Below, piece by piece: positions 1-8,205 of a stretch of 48,660 nucleotides of DNA. Origin of the DNA: a virus. The notes beneath the pieces were generated by a model. The model was given only the letters and a program-made list of their open reading frames with translations. It did no database searches and had not been told where the DNA came from. The translations under genes and the position numbers were made by a program. The DNA is taken from IMG/VR virus record IMGVR_UViG_3300031803_000001, positions 1 to 48,660 of that record; one strand, given 5' to 3'. Each line of letters opens with the position of its first letter. The first letter of the stretch is position 1.

Positions 1-189
1 CGTCCGGGGGAAAATACTAATTAACCTAATGCAGAAGGCATTAGATCATTGTCACCAACTTTACCTGCTGGACCCATCTTGCACTCACCAACAGCTGCAA
101 CAAAACTTTCAGCTCCTGGATCAGCAAGAGCTAATGATACATGAGTAAAATCATTAGCTCTATCCAATGATGCAGAATCAATCTCAATT
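1..189. repeat. Terminal redundancy, left copy (circular genome closure)
   Basis: These 189 bases are repeated at 48472-48660 with one difference, A at 63 versus G at 48534. The repeat lies inside the decoration-like gene and the difference is synonymous (Gly GGT/GGC on the minus strand). This is what an assembler leaves when a circular or circularly permuted phage genome is opened at an arbitrary point. The true unit is therefore about 48,471 bp, and genes at both ends are contiguous. Physical direct terminal repeats are less likely because the breakpoint interrupts a structural gene. Confidence 0.93.
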
Positions 190-527
190 ATTAGCTGAAA
201 CTCATCATCTGTAGAAGCTACTACAAGATGAGAATCATTCGCAACAGCAACTGCTGCAAATTTATCCCTATTTGTTAATGTAGCATCACTATTATCAGCT
301 TGGTAAATAGTAGTAAAACCAAGAGTTTTAGTGCTGCCTGCTGCATTATCTTTAGCTTGATCTAAAGTGATAGCAAAATCTCCACCAATAACTCCACAAA
401 GAATATGGATAGTTAAATGTTGGTACTGAGACATATCTACCCAACCACTTGTAACTGCACCAGCATTACTATCATGGGGTTTAACAAGCATTACTCGTTT
501 TTCTCTTTGGACAGTCTTCATCTTCAT
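21..527 (-). CDS. Head decoration-like structural protein
   Basis: A 168-residue protein directly downstream of the major capsid gene, the usual place for a capsid decoration or head-fibre protein. It is rich in short beta-prone segments, Ala and Thr, has no membrane segment, and ends with a Gly-rich tail. The start at 527 follows a GAGGAT ribosome site; Met3, six bases downstream, is an alternative. The gene is cut by the circular opening of the contig: a second, incomplete copy of its 3' part lies at the right end. Role assignment rests on position and composition only; I do not recognise a named family. Confidence 0.6.
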   Translation of the reverse strand: MKMKTVQREKRVMLVKPHDSNAGAVTSGWVDMSQYQHLTIHILCGVIGGDFAITLDQAKDNAAGSTKTLGFTTIYQADNSDATLTNRDKFAAVAVANDSHLVVASTDDEFQLIIEIDSASLDRANDFTHVSLALADPGAESFVAAVGECKMGPAGKVGDNDLMPSALG

Positions 528-572
528 ATCCTCATTTCAAATTAGTTTCCGAAAAACCACAAAAACAGGAGT

Positions 573-1958
573 CTACGATACCCTTTCTTCTAGCATGACG
601 AAAGGACTCCGTTTAGTTGTTCCATTCAAATCTTCAATTGGACCCTTCCACAATGGCCGAGCATCACAACGATAATGAAACCTAAAAGCAGTTTCACCAA
701 AAAGAAAACGAACATGAATACTACTAGCACGCGAAACACCAGCTCCTCTACCCTGTTTTACCAAAGTAGAATAAGAGGCGAAATTAACAAAATTAATATC
801 ACCACTTGAACCTAAATCTGGGCAAAACTCAGTAGGAACAACTGGACGACCCATAAGACTACCATAAGGAGAATTACTAATTCCTCCTGGCGGAAGATAG
901 ACTGGATGAATAGCATTAGAAGTTGCTTCATCATTAAAATTGACATACTGCAACAACTTAATAACATTATCATGAGCGTACCAAACGGCAGATCCGCGCA
1001 TTTCAGGCAACATTGCATGATACATATTAACAATATTCTCATGCAATATTGTGCCGTTTGCTTGGCCACTCTTTTCTAAAACTAAAATAGTAGCTGGAGC
1101 ATTATGAAAACCCAAAGGCATCCCAGCACCAGTTCCAGTAAACATAGCCTGATTTCGCTTCCAGAAAATCGCTTGCCTAGCTAGAGTAGTAAACTGACTA
1201 CCCATATTGACAAATGAATCTTCCATTTGCTCATCAGTAACATATGCAAGAGCTGTCAATTTATGGAGCTCCAGCGTATGTTCATCCCAAGTAATTACAC
1301 TCTTCTCAAATTGGTCAGCTTCACCCTTCCAATAAGAAACCATATCACCATGCCGCCCAAAACCATCCTTCCTAGATGTTTCAGTTCGACGTTTAACCCG
1401 CATATTATTGCCAGATGTGGTCTGCTTATCTCCAGCCATACCAAAGAAATCAATTTCTTCAGCATCACGATTCTGGATCAAAATCCGGTTACTAATCGTT
1501 TCTGGAATAAGAAAACCGCCCTCAGCATCATCTAGAGTATTCTGACCAGATGGGGCTTTTTGAAGTAATCTTTCATCAACTACAGGATTAGTTTCTCGTC
1601 CAGCTTTAACAACTGCTTCAGAAAAGTGCGCTTCACTTTCAAAACCATGCATCTTTTCAAGTTCATGATCAACAGCAACAGCAGGGATTGTCATGGTCCC
1701 TTCGCCAATGCCTTTAAAAGCCTTAATTACACTCTCTTCAACCGTATCCTGCATTCCTTGAAAATACTCATTTCGAGTTTTCTCAATTATATTATCAATT
1801 TTCGGCTCATCAGTCCTTTCAGAAAGCCCAAGATCAATAAGAGATTTTGCAATTATCTCGTCTATCTCGTAAACGTTACCTTTCTTAAAAGAAGTTTCCT
1901 CTCCTTCAATTTTGCCTTTGGAAACATAATCTTGACTAAACTTTACCCACATCTTCAT
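573..1958 (-). CDS. Major capsid protein, HK97 fold
   Basis: A 461-residue protein that would form the icosahedral shell. The first ~120 residues are charged and helical and look like the HK97 delta (scaffolding) domain normally removed by the prohead protease. The region from about residue 135 (GGFLIPETISNRI) through DEQMEDSF is typical of the HK97-type capsid family: the N-arm, an E-loop-like basic stretch (RVKRRTETSRKDG), then the P and A domains. It follows the protease gene and precedes the decoration-like gene, the classical order. The start at 1958 has a GGAG ribosome site eight bases upstream. Family confidence is high; the cleavage position is inferred. Confidence 0.88.
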   Translation of the reverse strand: MKMWVKFSQDYVSKGKIEGEETSFKKGNVYEIDEIIAKSLIDLGLSERTDEPKIDNIIEKTRNEYFQGMQDTVEESVIKAFKGIGEGTMTIPAVAVDHELEKMHGFESEAHFSEAVVKAGRETNPVVDERLLQKAPSGQNTLDDAEGGFLIPETISNRILIQNRDAEEIDFFGMAGDKQTTSGNNMRVKRRTETSRKDGFGRHGDMVSYWKGEADQFEKSVITWDEHTLELHKLTALAYVTDEQMEDSFVNMGSQFTTLARQAIFWKRNQAMFTGTGAGMPLGFHNAPATILVLEKSGQANGTILHENIVNMYHAMLPEMRGSAVWYAHDNVIKLLQYVNFNDEATSNAIHPVYLPPGGISNSPYGSLMGRPVVPTEFCPDLGSSGDINFVNFASYSTLVKQGRGAGVSRASSIHVRFLFGETAFRFHYRCDARPLWKGPIEDLNGTTKRSPFVMLEERVS

Positions 1959-2011
1959 AATAAAACTCCAAATTAATTGGTAATTAGTTATTGGTATTGG
2001 CTAGTTTAAAA

Positions 2012-2878
2012 CTATGCTACTTTACCTAGTAAACGCTTTAATGCCTTGTCTATTAGCTCGGGTACACTCTTATGGAGACCTTCAAGCTCTCTTTGTAAAC
2101 TAACAGAAAATTCCTCTTCATATTCAGCAGATGTAACTACGTCTTTAATAAATGGAATTTCTACCGGTTCAGTGCTCTTACGCAAATCAAAAACTACTTC
2201 GGCTAATGTTGGAAAAGCATTTTCAAGAATACTGTCTTCCATATTAACTAGCCCTTTTGCAACAAGTTCAACTTCTGCATTATTATTTGTTGGAATACCT
2301 ACAACACTGTATTCATAAACTTTTGAATCATACCGAACTACTCTTGCTTCTTTCCAATGGGGATTCTTTTTAAGGTCTTCTTCAGTAACCTCTCTTTTTT
2401 TAGCTACTCCCCCAATACTCTTTCCAGGAAGATTTCCACTTTTAACTAGCTCATAGATATAATCTGGAAACCACTCCACCTCTTTTCGATGGTTTTCTGG
2501 GCGATCGTAATATTTTGTTTTTGCCTTAAATCCATCGAAAGTCTTAAAATACTTTTGCCACAAAGAACGACCAATTGGAGGAATTTTATAATTATGAGCA
2601 TAAGCAACTTGAGGATTCCCTTTAAATACCTCAAAACTAATTGACTCGATATCCATAACTTCCCTGGTTTTATCCACAGAAGAATCAGTAATAATAGAAA
2701 CGTCAGCGTGTTCTTTCTCAATAAAACATTCAAACTGTCTACACTCTTTCCTAAAATGAACTAATTCTACATCACTTTCCTTTGAAATTTGTTCATCTAA
2801 TTTCCTAGCTTCAATTTCTCTCATAGGAAAACCAAATGCGCCAGTACATTCACCAAACATTTTATTAAAAGTAGCCAT
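2012..2878 (-). CDS. Prohead maturation protease, HK97/S78-like
   Basis: A 288-residue serine protease expected to cleave the capsid scaffolding domain during head maturation. His95 sits in VAYAHNY and Ser154 in GNLPGKSIGG, the two catalytic motifs of HK97-family prohead proteases, and YSVVGIPTNNNAEV at about residues 190-203 matches the conserved segment after them. The C-terminal ~70 residues are charged and helical and could act as an internal scaffold. It lies between the gp10-like gene and the capsid gene. The start at 2878 follows AAGGAA. The assignment is from motifs and synteny. Confidence 0.85.
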   Translation of the reverse strand: MATFNKMFGECTGAFGFPMREIEARKLDEQISKESDVELVHFRKECRQFECFIEKEHADVSIITDSSVDKTREVMDIESISFEVFKGNPQVAYAHNYKIPPIGRSLWQKYFKTFDGFKAKTKYYDRPENHRKEVEWFPDYIYELVKSGNLPGKSIGGVAKKREVTEEDLKKNPHWKEARVVRYDSKVYEYSVVGIPTNNNAEVELVAKGLVNMEDSILENAFPTLAEVVFDLRKSTEPVEIPFIKDVVTSAEYEEEFSVSLQRELEGLHKSVPELIDKALKRLLGKVA

Positions 2879-2887
2879 ACTTATTCC

Positions 2888-3364
2888 TTACTTATCGAAT
2901 ATTTCCTGGTATTTGTAACTGAATATATTAGCTCTAAGAACTGGCATCCAAACTGGTCTAGGAGTAATAATGATTGGGCTTCTAAATGGATTAACAAGCC
3001 GGATTTTACTATACTTTTTATTATTTTGGTCCATCTGAAAAGAACCACCAAATTCTAATGTTTGTGAATATGGAACATCTGTAAAAACCGACGCTATAAT
3101 TTGGTCGCCACGAGTATCCACTTCAGTCCGTATACTCTTAGCATAATTTCCTGTTTGTTTGTAGGGAACCTCCCCGCTATCTGAATGTCGGCGCCTTATT
3201 CTCTTGCCCCTTTTTCCTGCTGGATCAGAACCCCAACCTTTCCGCTCTAATGCCTCTTCAATCTGTTTCCTTAGGAGTTTAGTTACTTGTCTATTTTTGC
3301 GCTCCAAGACTTTAAAAATCCGGTCTCTAACCCTCTCTCCCCGCCATGTTAAAAATGCTGCCAT
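2888..3364 (-). CDS. HK97 gp10-like head-tail/tail completion protein
   Basis: A 158-residue, strongly basic protein. The C-terminal half shows the HK97 gp10-like pattern: TGNYAKSI, then YSQTLEFGG, then PRPVWMPVL near the end. Proteins of this family sit at the neck or complete the tail. The gene begins on the last base of the portal gene and is followed by the protease after 9 bp. Its place between portal and protease is unusual, since gp10-like genes normally follow the capsid gene with the other connectors, so an early head-assembly role is possible. Confidence 0.7.
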   Translation of the reverse strand: MAAFLTWRGERVRDRIFKVLERKNRQVTKLLRKQIEEALERKGWGSDPAGKRGKRIRRRHSDSGEVPYKQTGNYAKSIRTEVDTRGDQIIASVFTDVPYSQTLEFGGSFQMDQNNKKYSKIRLVNPFRSPIIITPRPVWMPVLRANIFSYKYQEIFDK

Positions 3365-4698
3365 TACTTTTCGGCCTCTCCACTCTCTCTAGAAGCTTGA
3401 CGTGGACCTGCTCCGCTTAAACCAGGCGCGTTAATTCTTTTAAGCCTACTAGCTTCTGGATCAGAATGTGGAGGCAAGTTATACTTCTTACGACCTTCAT
3501 TTGGTTCAATCATACCAACTTCAATTTGCCGAGTAACTTCAGCTAATTTCGCTTCTTTATCTTCCGGTACAGGATCATCGTATCCAAAAAATAATCTACC
3601 TGATTCATCGTAAAACGGAATTAGTCGTTTATTTAATGTTTCAGCGTAAATCCCTAACCTAGGTTTAATTCCAAAAATAGCATGGAGGGTTAAAGCACCA
3701 AAAATTGTCTCTCTACTAATATTCCTATTATCAAGGAATGCTACTGGAACAGAATAAGCATTACAGATTTCTATTTTAGCCTGCTCGTTTATATCTAACC
3801 TAGCAATATCCCTAGGAGGATAATTCATCGGTTTAATATCTGCTGGCTCATCTGCTACATGCCAACCACCGCTTCTACCTTGGCTATACTTTTGATTCAA
3901 ACGTTTTTCTAAACCAGTAGCTTCAGCTGCCCCAATTCCTTCTTTAGGAGAATACAAAATATCTGGTCTACCATCATTATCTAATAAATGACTGGTCATA
4001 GAAGCTAGCTTATTAGAAAGCAAACTTGCTTCGTATGACCCTTCCGCAGAACCAATTCCCTCTAAATAAGGATTCTTAACTCCTAATGGAATAAATTGAA
4101 TAATCTCTTCTGGAGAATAGCGTTTAACCTTATCCCCATTTACATACTCATAATAATCTACTATCTTATCAGACCCAGATTCTCTTTTAGGCAATACATG
4201 CTGACTAGGAAGAATCCAAATATTCTTAGGTCTATTTAAGAATTTATCAATATCTACCCACCAATAAGCTGCACTAGCAATATCAAAATACAGAAACGTC
4301 AAAGCTTTTAAAGTGTAGCTATTCAAAAATGGCTGATCATTAACTTCTTTAAGTAAAACTAAAACTGGATGCTCAATAACTTCCTCAATAACCTCACTAT
4401 CCTTAATCTCAAATTCTTGACGCAGAAAGTCCTGTTTATTATCTCCTACCTTAGCTGTATTAAGAACTGTCTTTTTGTCAGACGATCTTGTCTTTACAAA
4501 CAATTTTAACTCATGGCCCGCACACCCATTCGCATTAATATTTGCACAGGCAAAATTAATCCGTTTATAAGCATTGAGTAAATCAGAAATATTAGGGTAT
4601 TGCTGAGTTTTATAATGATCCGCGTAAGTCTGGTCGTATTGCCCGTCCCCTGTAAAAGGATCAGATAATTCACCAATTTTTTTAAATGTAGATTCCAC
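3364..4698 (-). CDS. Portal protein
   Basis: A 444-residue phage portal protein, expected to form the dodecameric DNA channel at one vertex and to dock the terminase. The family pattern is visible: an acidic N-terminus, the segment with ISDLLNAYKRINFACANINA, a central block around PSQHVLPKRESG, then EQAKIEICNAYSVPVAFLD and the ERFIGALTLH-like helix (ETIFGALTLHAIF). A Pro/Gly/Ser-rich tail follows. It lies three genes downstream of the terminase. The stop overlaps the next start by one base, indicating translational coupling. Confidence 0.87.
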   Translation of the reverse strand: MESTFKKIGELSDPFTGDGQYDQTYADHYKTQQYPNISDLLNAYKRINFACANINANGCAGHELKLFVKTRSSDKKTVLNTAKVGDNKQDFLRQEFEIKDSEVIEEVIEHPVLVLLKEVNDQPFLNSYTLKALTFLYFDIASAAYWWVDIDKFLNRPKNIWILPSQHVLPKRESGSDKIVDYYEYVNGDKVKRYSPEEIIQFIPLGVKNPYLEGIGSAEGSYEASLLSNKLASMTSHLLDNDGRPDILYSPKEGIGAAEATGLEKRLNQKYSQGRSGGWHVADEPADIKPMNYPPRDIARLDINEQAKIEICNAYSVPVAFLDNRNISRETIFGALTLHAIFGIKPRLGIYAETLNKRLIPFYDESGRLFFGYDDPVPEDKEAKLAEVTRQIEVGMIEPNEGRKKYNLPPHSDPEASRLKRINAPGLSGAGPRQASRESGEAEK

Positions 4699-4884
4699 TT
4701 AAAATACGTCCCATAAATAGGGATTATCTAATGAAAGCCATTGATCTTGCCCTACTTGCAAAAGAATATCTTTCATATTAATCCCCTCTTCTTCTCGATC
4801 AAACTTAATCCGTTCTACCTTTTTCCTATTAGCTTTTACTGGAAAATACTCTCCACCAGCATGTTCAAACTCTGCTGTATCCAT
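4699..4884 (-). CDS. Small hypothetical protein between terminase and portal
   Basis: A 61-residue charged protein immediately upstream of the portal gene, whose stop abuts the portal start. It has no membrane segment, signal peptide or recognisable motif. Its basic N-terminal half (KANRKKVERIKFDREEE) and hydrophobic acidic C-terminus could suit a small packaging accessory protein, but nothing in the sequence shows this. The tight position in the operon supports it being a real gene. Confidence 0.5.
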   Translation of the reverse strand: MDTAEFEHAGGEYFPVKANRKKVERIKFDREEEGINMKDILLQVGQDQWLSLDNPYLWDVF

Positions 4885-4899
4885 AAATAAACTTTTCCA

Positions 4900-5196
4900 T
4901 TAAATAAACATCTTTATTAGGCCAGCAATAAACTTTAAAATTTCAGGAAGAGCTTTAATAATCCGTTCAAAAAAATCTGCCCAAGGAGTATTTTCGTCAT
5001 CACTCTTTGGGATAAGCATATTAAAAGTTTCGTCAACAACAACAGCAAACAAAGTATTGTCGTCTAAAACTTCTGAAATTTCATTTGCTTCTTTAATTTT
5101 TCCATCGCTTTTAAGCTTTCTTTCTTGTCTAGAAAGAACAACTCTCAAAGCCTTCCCTCTTCTCTCTTCAATTCTTCTATCTCGTCTTCTTCCCAT
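4900..5196 (-). CDS. Small protein with basic N-terminus and amphipathic C-terminal helix
   Basis: Ninety-eight residues beginning MGRRRDRRIEERR. I choose the ATG at 5196 because AAGGAG lies six bases upstream; an upstream start at 5226 would overlap the terminase. The N-terminal 35 residues are highly basic and nucleic-acid-binding in character, the middle is acidic, and the last ~20 residues (LPEILKFIAGLIKMFI) form a hydrophobic or amphipathic helix. It lies between terminase and portal. No small terminase is obvious in this genome, and this is one positional candidate, though the terminal helix is more membrane-like than usual for one. Confidence 0.5.
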   Translation of the reverse strand: MGRRRDRRIEERRGKALRVVLSRQERKLKSDGKIKEANEISEVLDDNTLFAVVVDETFNMLIPKSDDENTPWADFFERIIKALPEILKFIAGLIKMFI

Positions 5197-5206
5197 TTTA
5201 AACTCC

Positions 5207-6550
5207 TTAAGCTGCCCGTTTACCATCTATACCGAAAATCATATAACGCAAAGCATCCATTGCATGATTAAAATTATCAATAGGCTTATCTCCTCCAGAT
5301 GCTTCTTCATCTTCTGGAAAAGAATAAAGTTGAGCTTCTGCTAGTATAGCTGGGCAAGAATTCTCAACGATCTTTAATCTTCCAGTAAGCATTCTAGCAT
5401 TAACAGCTTCTATTCCTGGAAGAATAGCTTTTATAGCCGGTAAACAAGTATGCCCACCTTTTCTTAATTTCCTAACTAATTCTGGCTGATGTTCACAATA
5501 CCAACGAATACCTTTATTAGTAAACTTTGGTAAAGCTTCTGCATGGTCCTCTATCATTGTTTTTGTTAAATACCGTTCCCACCAAACCCACAAAATATCT
5601 GCACTATCAAGATAACCGCATAGAGCACAAAAAGGATCGTTCCAGCCAAAGTCAATTCCACCATAAAATTTTCCATCATCTTCTGAAAGTAAATCCTCTA
5701 TTTCATCTTTTGTTAATTTAACTGTGCAATCATCTATCGTAGGATAAACTGCTCCAGCCATAACAGAAAATTGGCCATCATACCTCATTGCCCCTAAAGC
5801 ACGGTTCATTGTCCGTTTTGCTCTATCGTACTCCCGCTGAGAATAAATCGGATTTTCAACTGAGCTCCATTGCTGGACATAATAATCAGGATCACCTAAA
5901 GTAAACTGTTTATAAAAATCAGTAAATAACCAGTTTTTAATGTAAGGAGTAGTAGTAAGTAAACACGGAGATTCTTTAGCTCCTAGACGACCTTGTATAG
6001 CTGACCAAACCATTTTCTTAAACTGACCAGCTTCATCACCCCAACAAAAATCGAATTGCCCACCTTCTAGCCCTCCAGGATTATCAGCTCCTTGGCACCA
6101 AATCTTTCCCCCTTCGCACCCATTATGTGGAGGCAGTTCATAAAACGATCTAGATTCTAAATACCTACCTTCTAAATTAGTCCCTTTAAACGTGTCAACG
6201 AGCATTGGCACAGTTGCTCTAGCTAACACTTTATATGTAGGAGCAACAACCAAACCCATAATAGGTTTCTCGTACCCTTTAGACCTCATTCCATTAATAA
6301 TTTTAGCCACCCACAAAGGACCAATAGCTGTTTTACCTCCCCCAGTACCTGCTATAGCAGCAATAAACCTTGCTTCTGAATAATAAATATTTGCTTGATA
6401 TTGATGTAGTGGGTAATATTTTCCTTTTGATCTATCATCTTCACTAATAAAATCGCCCCACTTAGGCCCCTCACTATCTACACAATCCTCTTTCTCAACT
6501 GCTTCTTCCAGTAAAGTTTCAATTTCATAAAATTCTTCTGCAACAGGCAT
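5207..6550 (-). CDS. terL: Terminase large subunit (packaging ATPase/nuclease)
   Basis: A 447-residue motor protein that pumps DNA into the prohead and cuts the concatemer. The ATPase part has a Gln-containing adenine motif (PLHQYQANIYYS, about 47-58), Walker A GTGGGKT at 68-74 and Walker B FCWGDEAG near residue 170, followed by the coupling LTTTPY motif. The RNase H-like nuclease part begins at GGIDFGWNDPF, whose Asp is the first metal ligand. It starts one base into the end of the small membrane gene. Packaging strategy (cos or pac) cannot be read from the sequence. Confidence 0.92.
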   Translation of the reverse strand: MPVAEEFYEIETLLEEAVEKEDCVDSEGPKWGDFISEDDRSKGKYYPLHQYQANIYYSEARFIAAIAGTGGGKTAIGPLWVAKIINGMRSKGYEKPIMGLVVAPTYKVLARATVPMLVDTFKGTNLEGRYLESRSFYELPPHNGCEGGKIWCQGADNPGGLEGGQFDFCWGDEAGQFKKMVWSAIQGRLGAKESPCLLTTTPYIKNWLFTDFYKQFTLGDPDYYVQQWSSVENPIYSQREYDRAKRTMNRALGAMRYDGQFSVMAGAVYPTIDDCTVKLTKDEIEDLLSEDDGKFYGGIDFGWNDPFCALCGYLDSADILWVWWERYLTKTMIEDHAEALPKFTNKGIRWYCEHQPELVRKLRKGGHTCLPAIKAILPGIEAVNARMLTGRLKIVENSCPAILAEAQLYSFPEDEEASGGDKPIDNFNHAMDALRYMIFGIDGKRAA

Positions 6551-6762
6551 TACAAATAACGACCTTTTTTAGGATTTTTCTGAAAGGGCATCCTTAATTC
6601 TTTAGTAGTGCCTTTTCTCAAAAACCAAATTAAAACTCCAATAACAGAAATAATCTGAGGATACTCCTGAAGATAACTTGTGTCTAATAACTGCTCTAAA
6701 AATGGAAGTAAAGTAACTAACAGGCCAAACAAAACAGTTTCACTTTTAAACCAGTCAACCAT
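6550..6762 (-). CDS. Small membrane protein, holin/antiholin-like
   Basis: Seventy residues from MVDWFKSETV. The ATG at 6762 is preferred because an AGGA ribosome site precedes it and it begins just after the PAS gene stop. Two hydrophobic segments (about residues 9-24 and 37-51), a short polar hairpin and a basic C-terminus (KELRMPFQKNPKKGR) match the layout of many small two-helix phage lysis proteins. It follows the PAS gene and precedes the terminase. It could be the holin, the antiholin, or a membrane accessory of the PAS protein. Confidence 0.55.
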   Translation of the reverse strand: MVDWFKSETVLFGLLVTLLPFLEQLLDTSYLQEYPQIISVIGVLIWFLRKGTTKELRMPFQKNPKKGRYL

Positions 6763-6763
6763 A

Positions 6764-7306
6764 TTATAGTTCCTGTTGATCACAAATTGTTAATTGTTGA
6801 GGATCATAAACAGTTGAACAAACATACCGAATTCCCGCGTGTTCTCTAAGAACATTAATAACTTTAAGTGGAAGTACTGCTCCTTCTTTAGTCTCAATTG
6901 TGCAAAAAACTAATGAAGTATCACCGATTTTACGCGCAAAAAAATCACTAAATGCAGTTAAATGGTCCTCGCGTTTATCAATTGGGACTAAAAACTCAAC
7001 ACTCGTTCCAAGAACATCATCAGAAGAGTAACCTGTTAAATGTTCAAGATAATGAGGCCATTTCCTAATAATATTTCCCTCATCAACAATAACAACGTCT
7101 TTTATGAAGTCTAACCGAGTAGAAATACAATTCTTTAGGGCTTCAATTTTTCCATCAACAATCTCTACATTTTTTTGAACATCTTTAGGAGCTAACCCAT
7201 CTGGAAAAGCATAACGAACACTATAAACCATCCCAAATGTAATTACTCCAACAAACAGTAATTTGTACAGACCTTCAACAATTAAATCCCGCGTTGTTTT
7301 AGTCAT
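6764..7306 (-). CDS. Membrane-anchored PAS-domain protein
   Basis: A 180-residue protein with one N-terminal transmembrane helix (about residues 13-31, LLFVGVITFGMVYSVRYAF), a short linker, and a PAS fold from about residue 70 to 170. The classic PAS landmarks are clear: GNIIRKWPHYLEHLTGYSSD, then VLGTSVEFLVPIDKREDH, then TIETKEGAVLPLKVINV. No kinase, cyclase or other output domain follows. PAS domains bind ligands or sense redox or voltage and are rare in phage virion or lysis operons. The gene overlaps the upstream holin-like gene by 4 bp and abuts the next small membrane gene, so it probably works with them. Fold confidence is good; function is inference. Confidence 0.75.
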   Translation of the reverse strand: MTKTTRDLIVEGLYKLLFVGVITFGMVYSVRYAFPDGLAPKDVQKNVEIVDGKIEALKNCISTRLDFIKDVVIVDEGNIIRKWPHYLEHLTGYSSDDVLGTSVEFLVPIDKREDHLTAFSDFFARKIGDTSLVFCTIETKEGAVLPLKVINVLREHAGIRYVCSTVYDPQQLTICDQQEL

Positions 7307-7638
7307 TTTTCAAAAGTATTCTTCACGATTTTTAGTATAAACTCTTTTCCAAGTAGTCCTACACATCCGCAAGAAACAACTACAAACGGATTAGGTGGCC
7401 ATTTTAAAGTATAGGCAGTAAAACAAAGTAAACTTGCTAAAACCGAAAAGCCCATTTTATTCGCTACAGTATACCATTTAACCTTCCCATACCGCCCAAG
7501 ATTATCCAGTCCACTACAAATCAAAGATATTAAAATGGTAAGTTCAAGAGCTACTGCATATCCAAGTTCTAGAGAACTACTTGCTAGTAACCAAACACCT
7601 ATTAAATAACTTATACAAAATCCTGATTCTTTTACCAT
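7303..7638 (-). CDS. Multi-pass membrane protein, holin-like
   Basis: A 111-residue protein with three to four hydrophobic segments (about 8-24, 28-45, 64-82, 87-105) and a short basic tail. The arrangement resembles phage holins of the three- to four-helix class. It overlaps the PAS gene by 4 bp and lies downstream of the lipoprotein and peptidase genes, consistent with a lysis cassette. Cysteines are frequent in the last helix (VSCGCVG). The 105 bp upstream (7639-7743) contain no gene; they hold a weak inverted repeat with an A/T run, and I see no convincing promoter. Confidence 0.55.
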   Translation of the reverse strand: MVKESGFCISYLIGVWLLASSSLELGYAVALELTILISLICSGLDNLGRYGKVKWYTVANKMGFSVLASLLCFTAYTLKWPPNPFVVVSCGCVGLLGKEFILKIVKNTFEK

Positions 7639-7743
7639 ATAACCACATTACACAACCCTAAAAAAATTGTGTCCAATCATACCCCAAAATCTCGACAAAC
7701 TCTATATGGGCTGATCAAACAATCAAGATTCCTCTAGTTCAAC

Positions 7744-8205
7744 CTATCTGGACAACCTACGAGCCCGAATTCTAGAAAACCAACCTCCACTACGATATTT
7801 TTCAGAAGAATAAGTAAAACTCGATCCTACACTCCCATAACTTTCAGCTGAATAAGTTTGCTGTTCACCATATACTTGTGGTTCTTCTTGAATTTCTTCT
7901 TGTGCTTCTTCTACCTGAATTTCCTGAAATTCTGATTCTACACCTGAAATTAGTTTAACTTGTCGTTGAGGATTCTGACAAACTCCACCAAAACAAGCTA
8001 TCCTTGGCCTCTTCAAAGTAGTTAAATGAATTAAGCTAGTTTGCCTATCTTCCTCTGTTTGATTATACGCCAGATGATGAACTAAACGAGATTCAGTTAA
8101 AGATGCAAACTCTTTACTGAAAATAGACTGTTTATCCCCGTCTGCAACACACCCACAAAAAGAAACCCCAACCAACAATAAACAAAACCAATAAAAATTT
8201 TTCAT
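7744..8205 (-). CDS. Putative lipoprotein with Glu/Gln-rich segment
   Basis: A 153-residue protein with a short signal sequence (MKNFYWFCLLLVGV) followed by two cysteines; Cys19 after Gly18 is the better lipidation site, giving an imperfect lipobox. The middle holds a Glu/Gln-rich stretch (about residues 92-115), then a Tyr/Ser-rich part, and the end is very basic (SRIRARRLSR). In a lysis cassette this could be a spanin-like outer-membrane subunit, but no partner spanin is evident and it is longer than typical o-spanins. It begins directly after the peptidase stop. Confidence 0.5.
   Translation of the reverse strand: MKNFYWFCLLLVGVSFCGCVADGDKQSIFSKEFASLTESRLVHHLAYNQTEEDRQTSLIHLTTLKRPRIACFGGVCQNPQRQVKLISGVESEFQEIQVEEAQEEIQEEPQVYGEQQTYSAESYGSVGSSFTYSSEKYRSGGWFSRIRARRLSR

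Noticed and set aside
6764-7306. PAS gene as host contamination or chimeric assembly
   Set aside because: It overlaps the gene before it by 4 bp, abuts the gene after it, and has the same composition as its neighbours, so it belongs to the phage operon.
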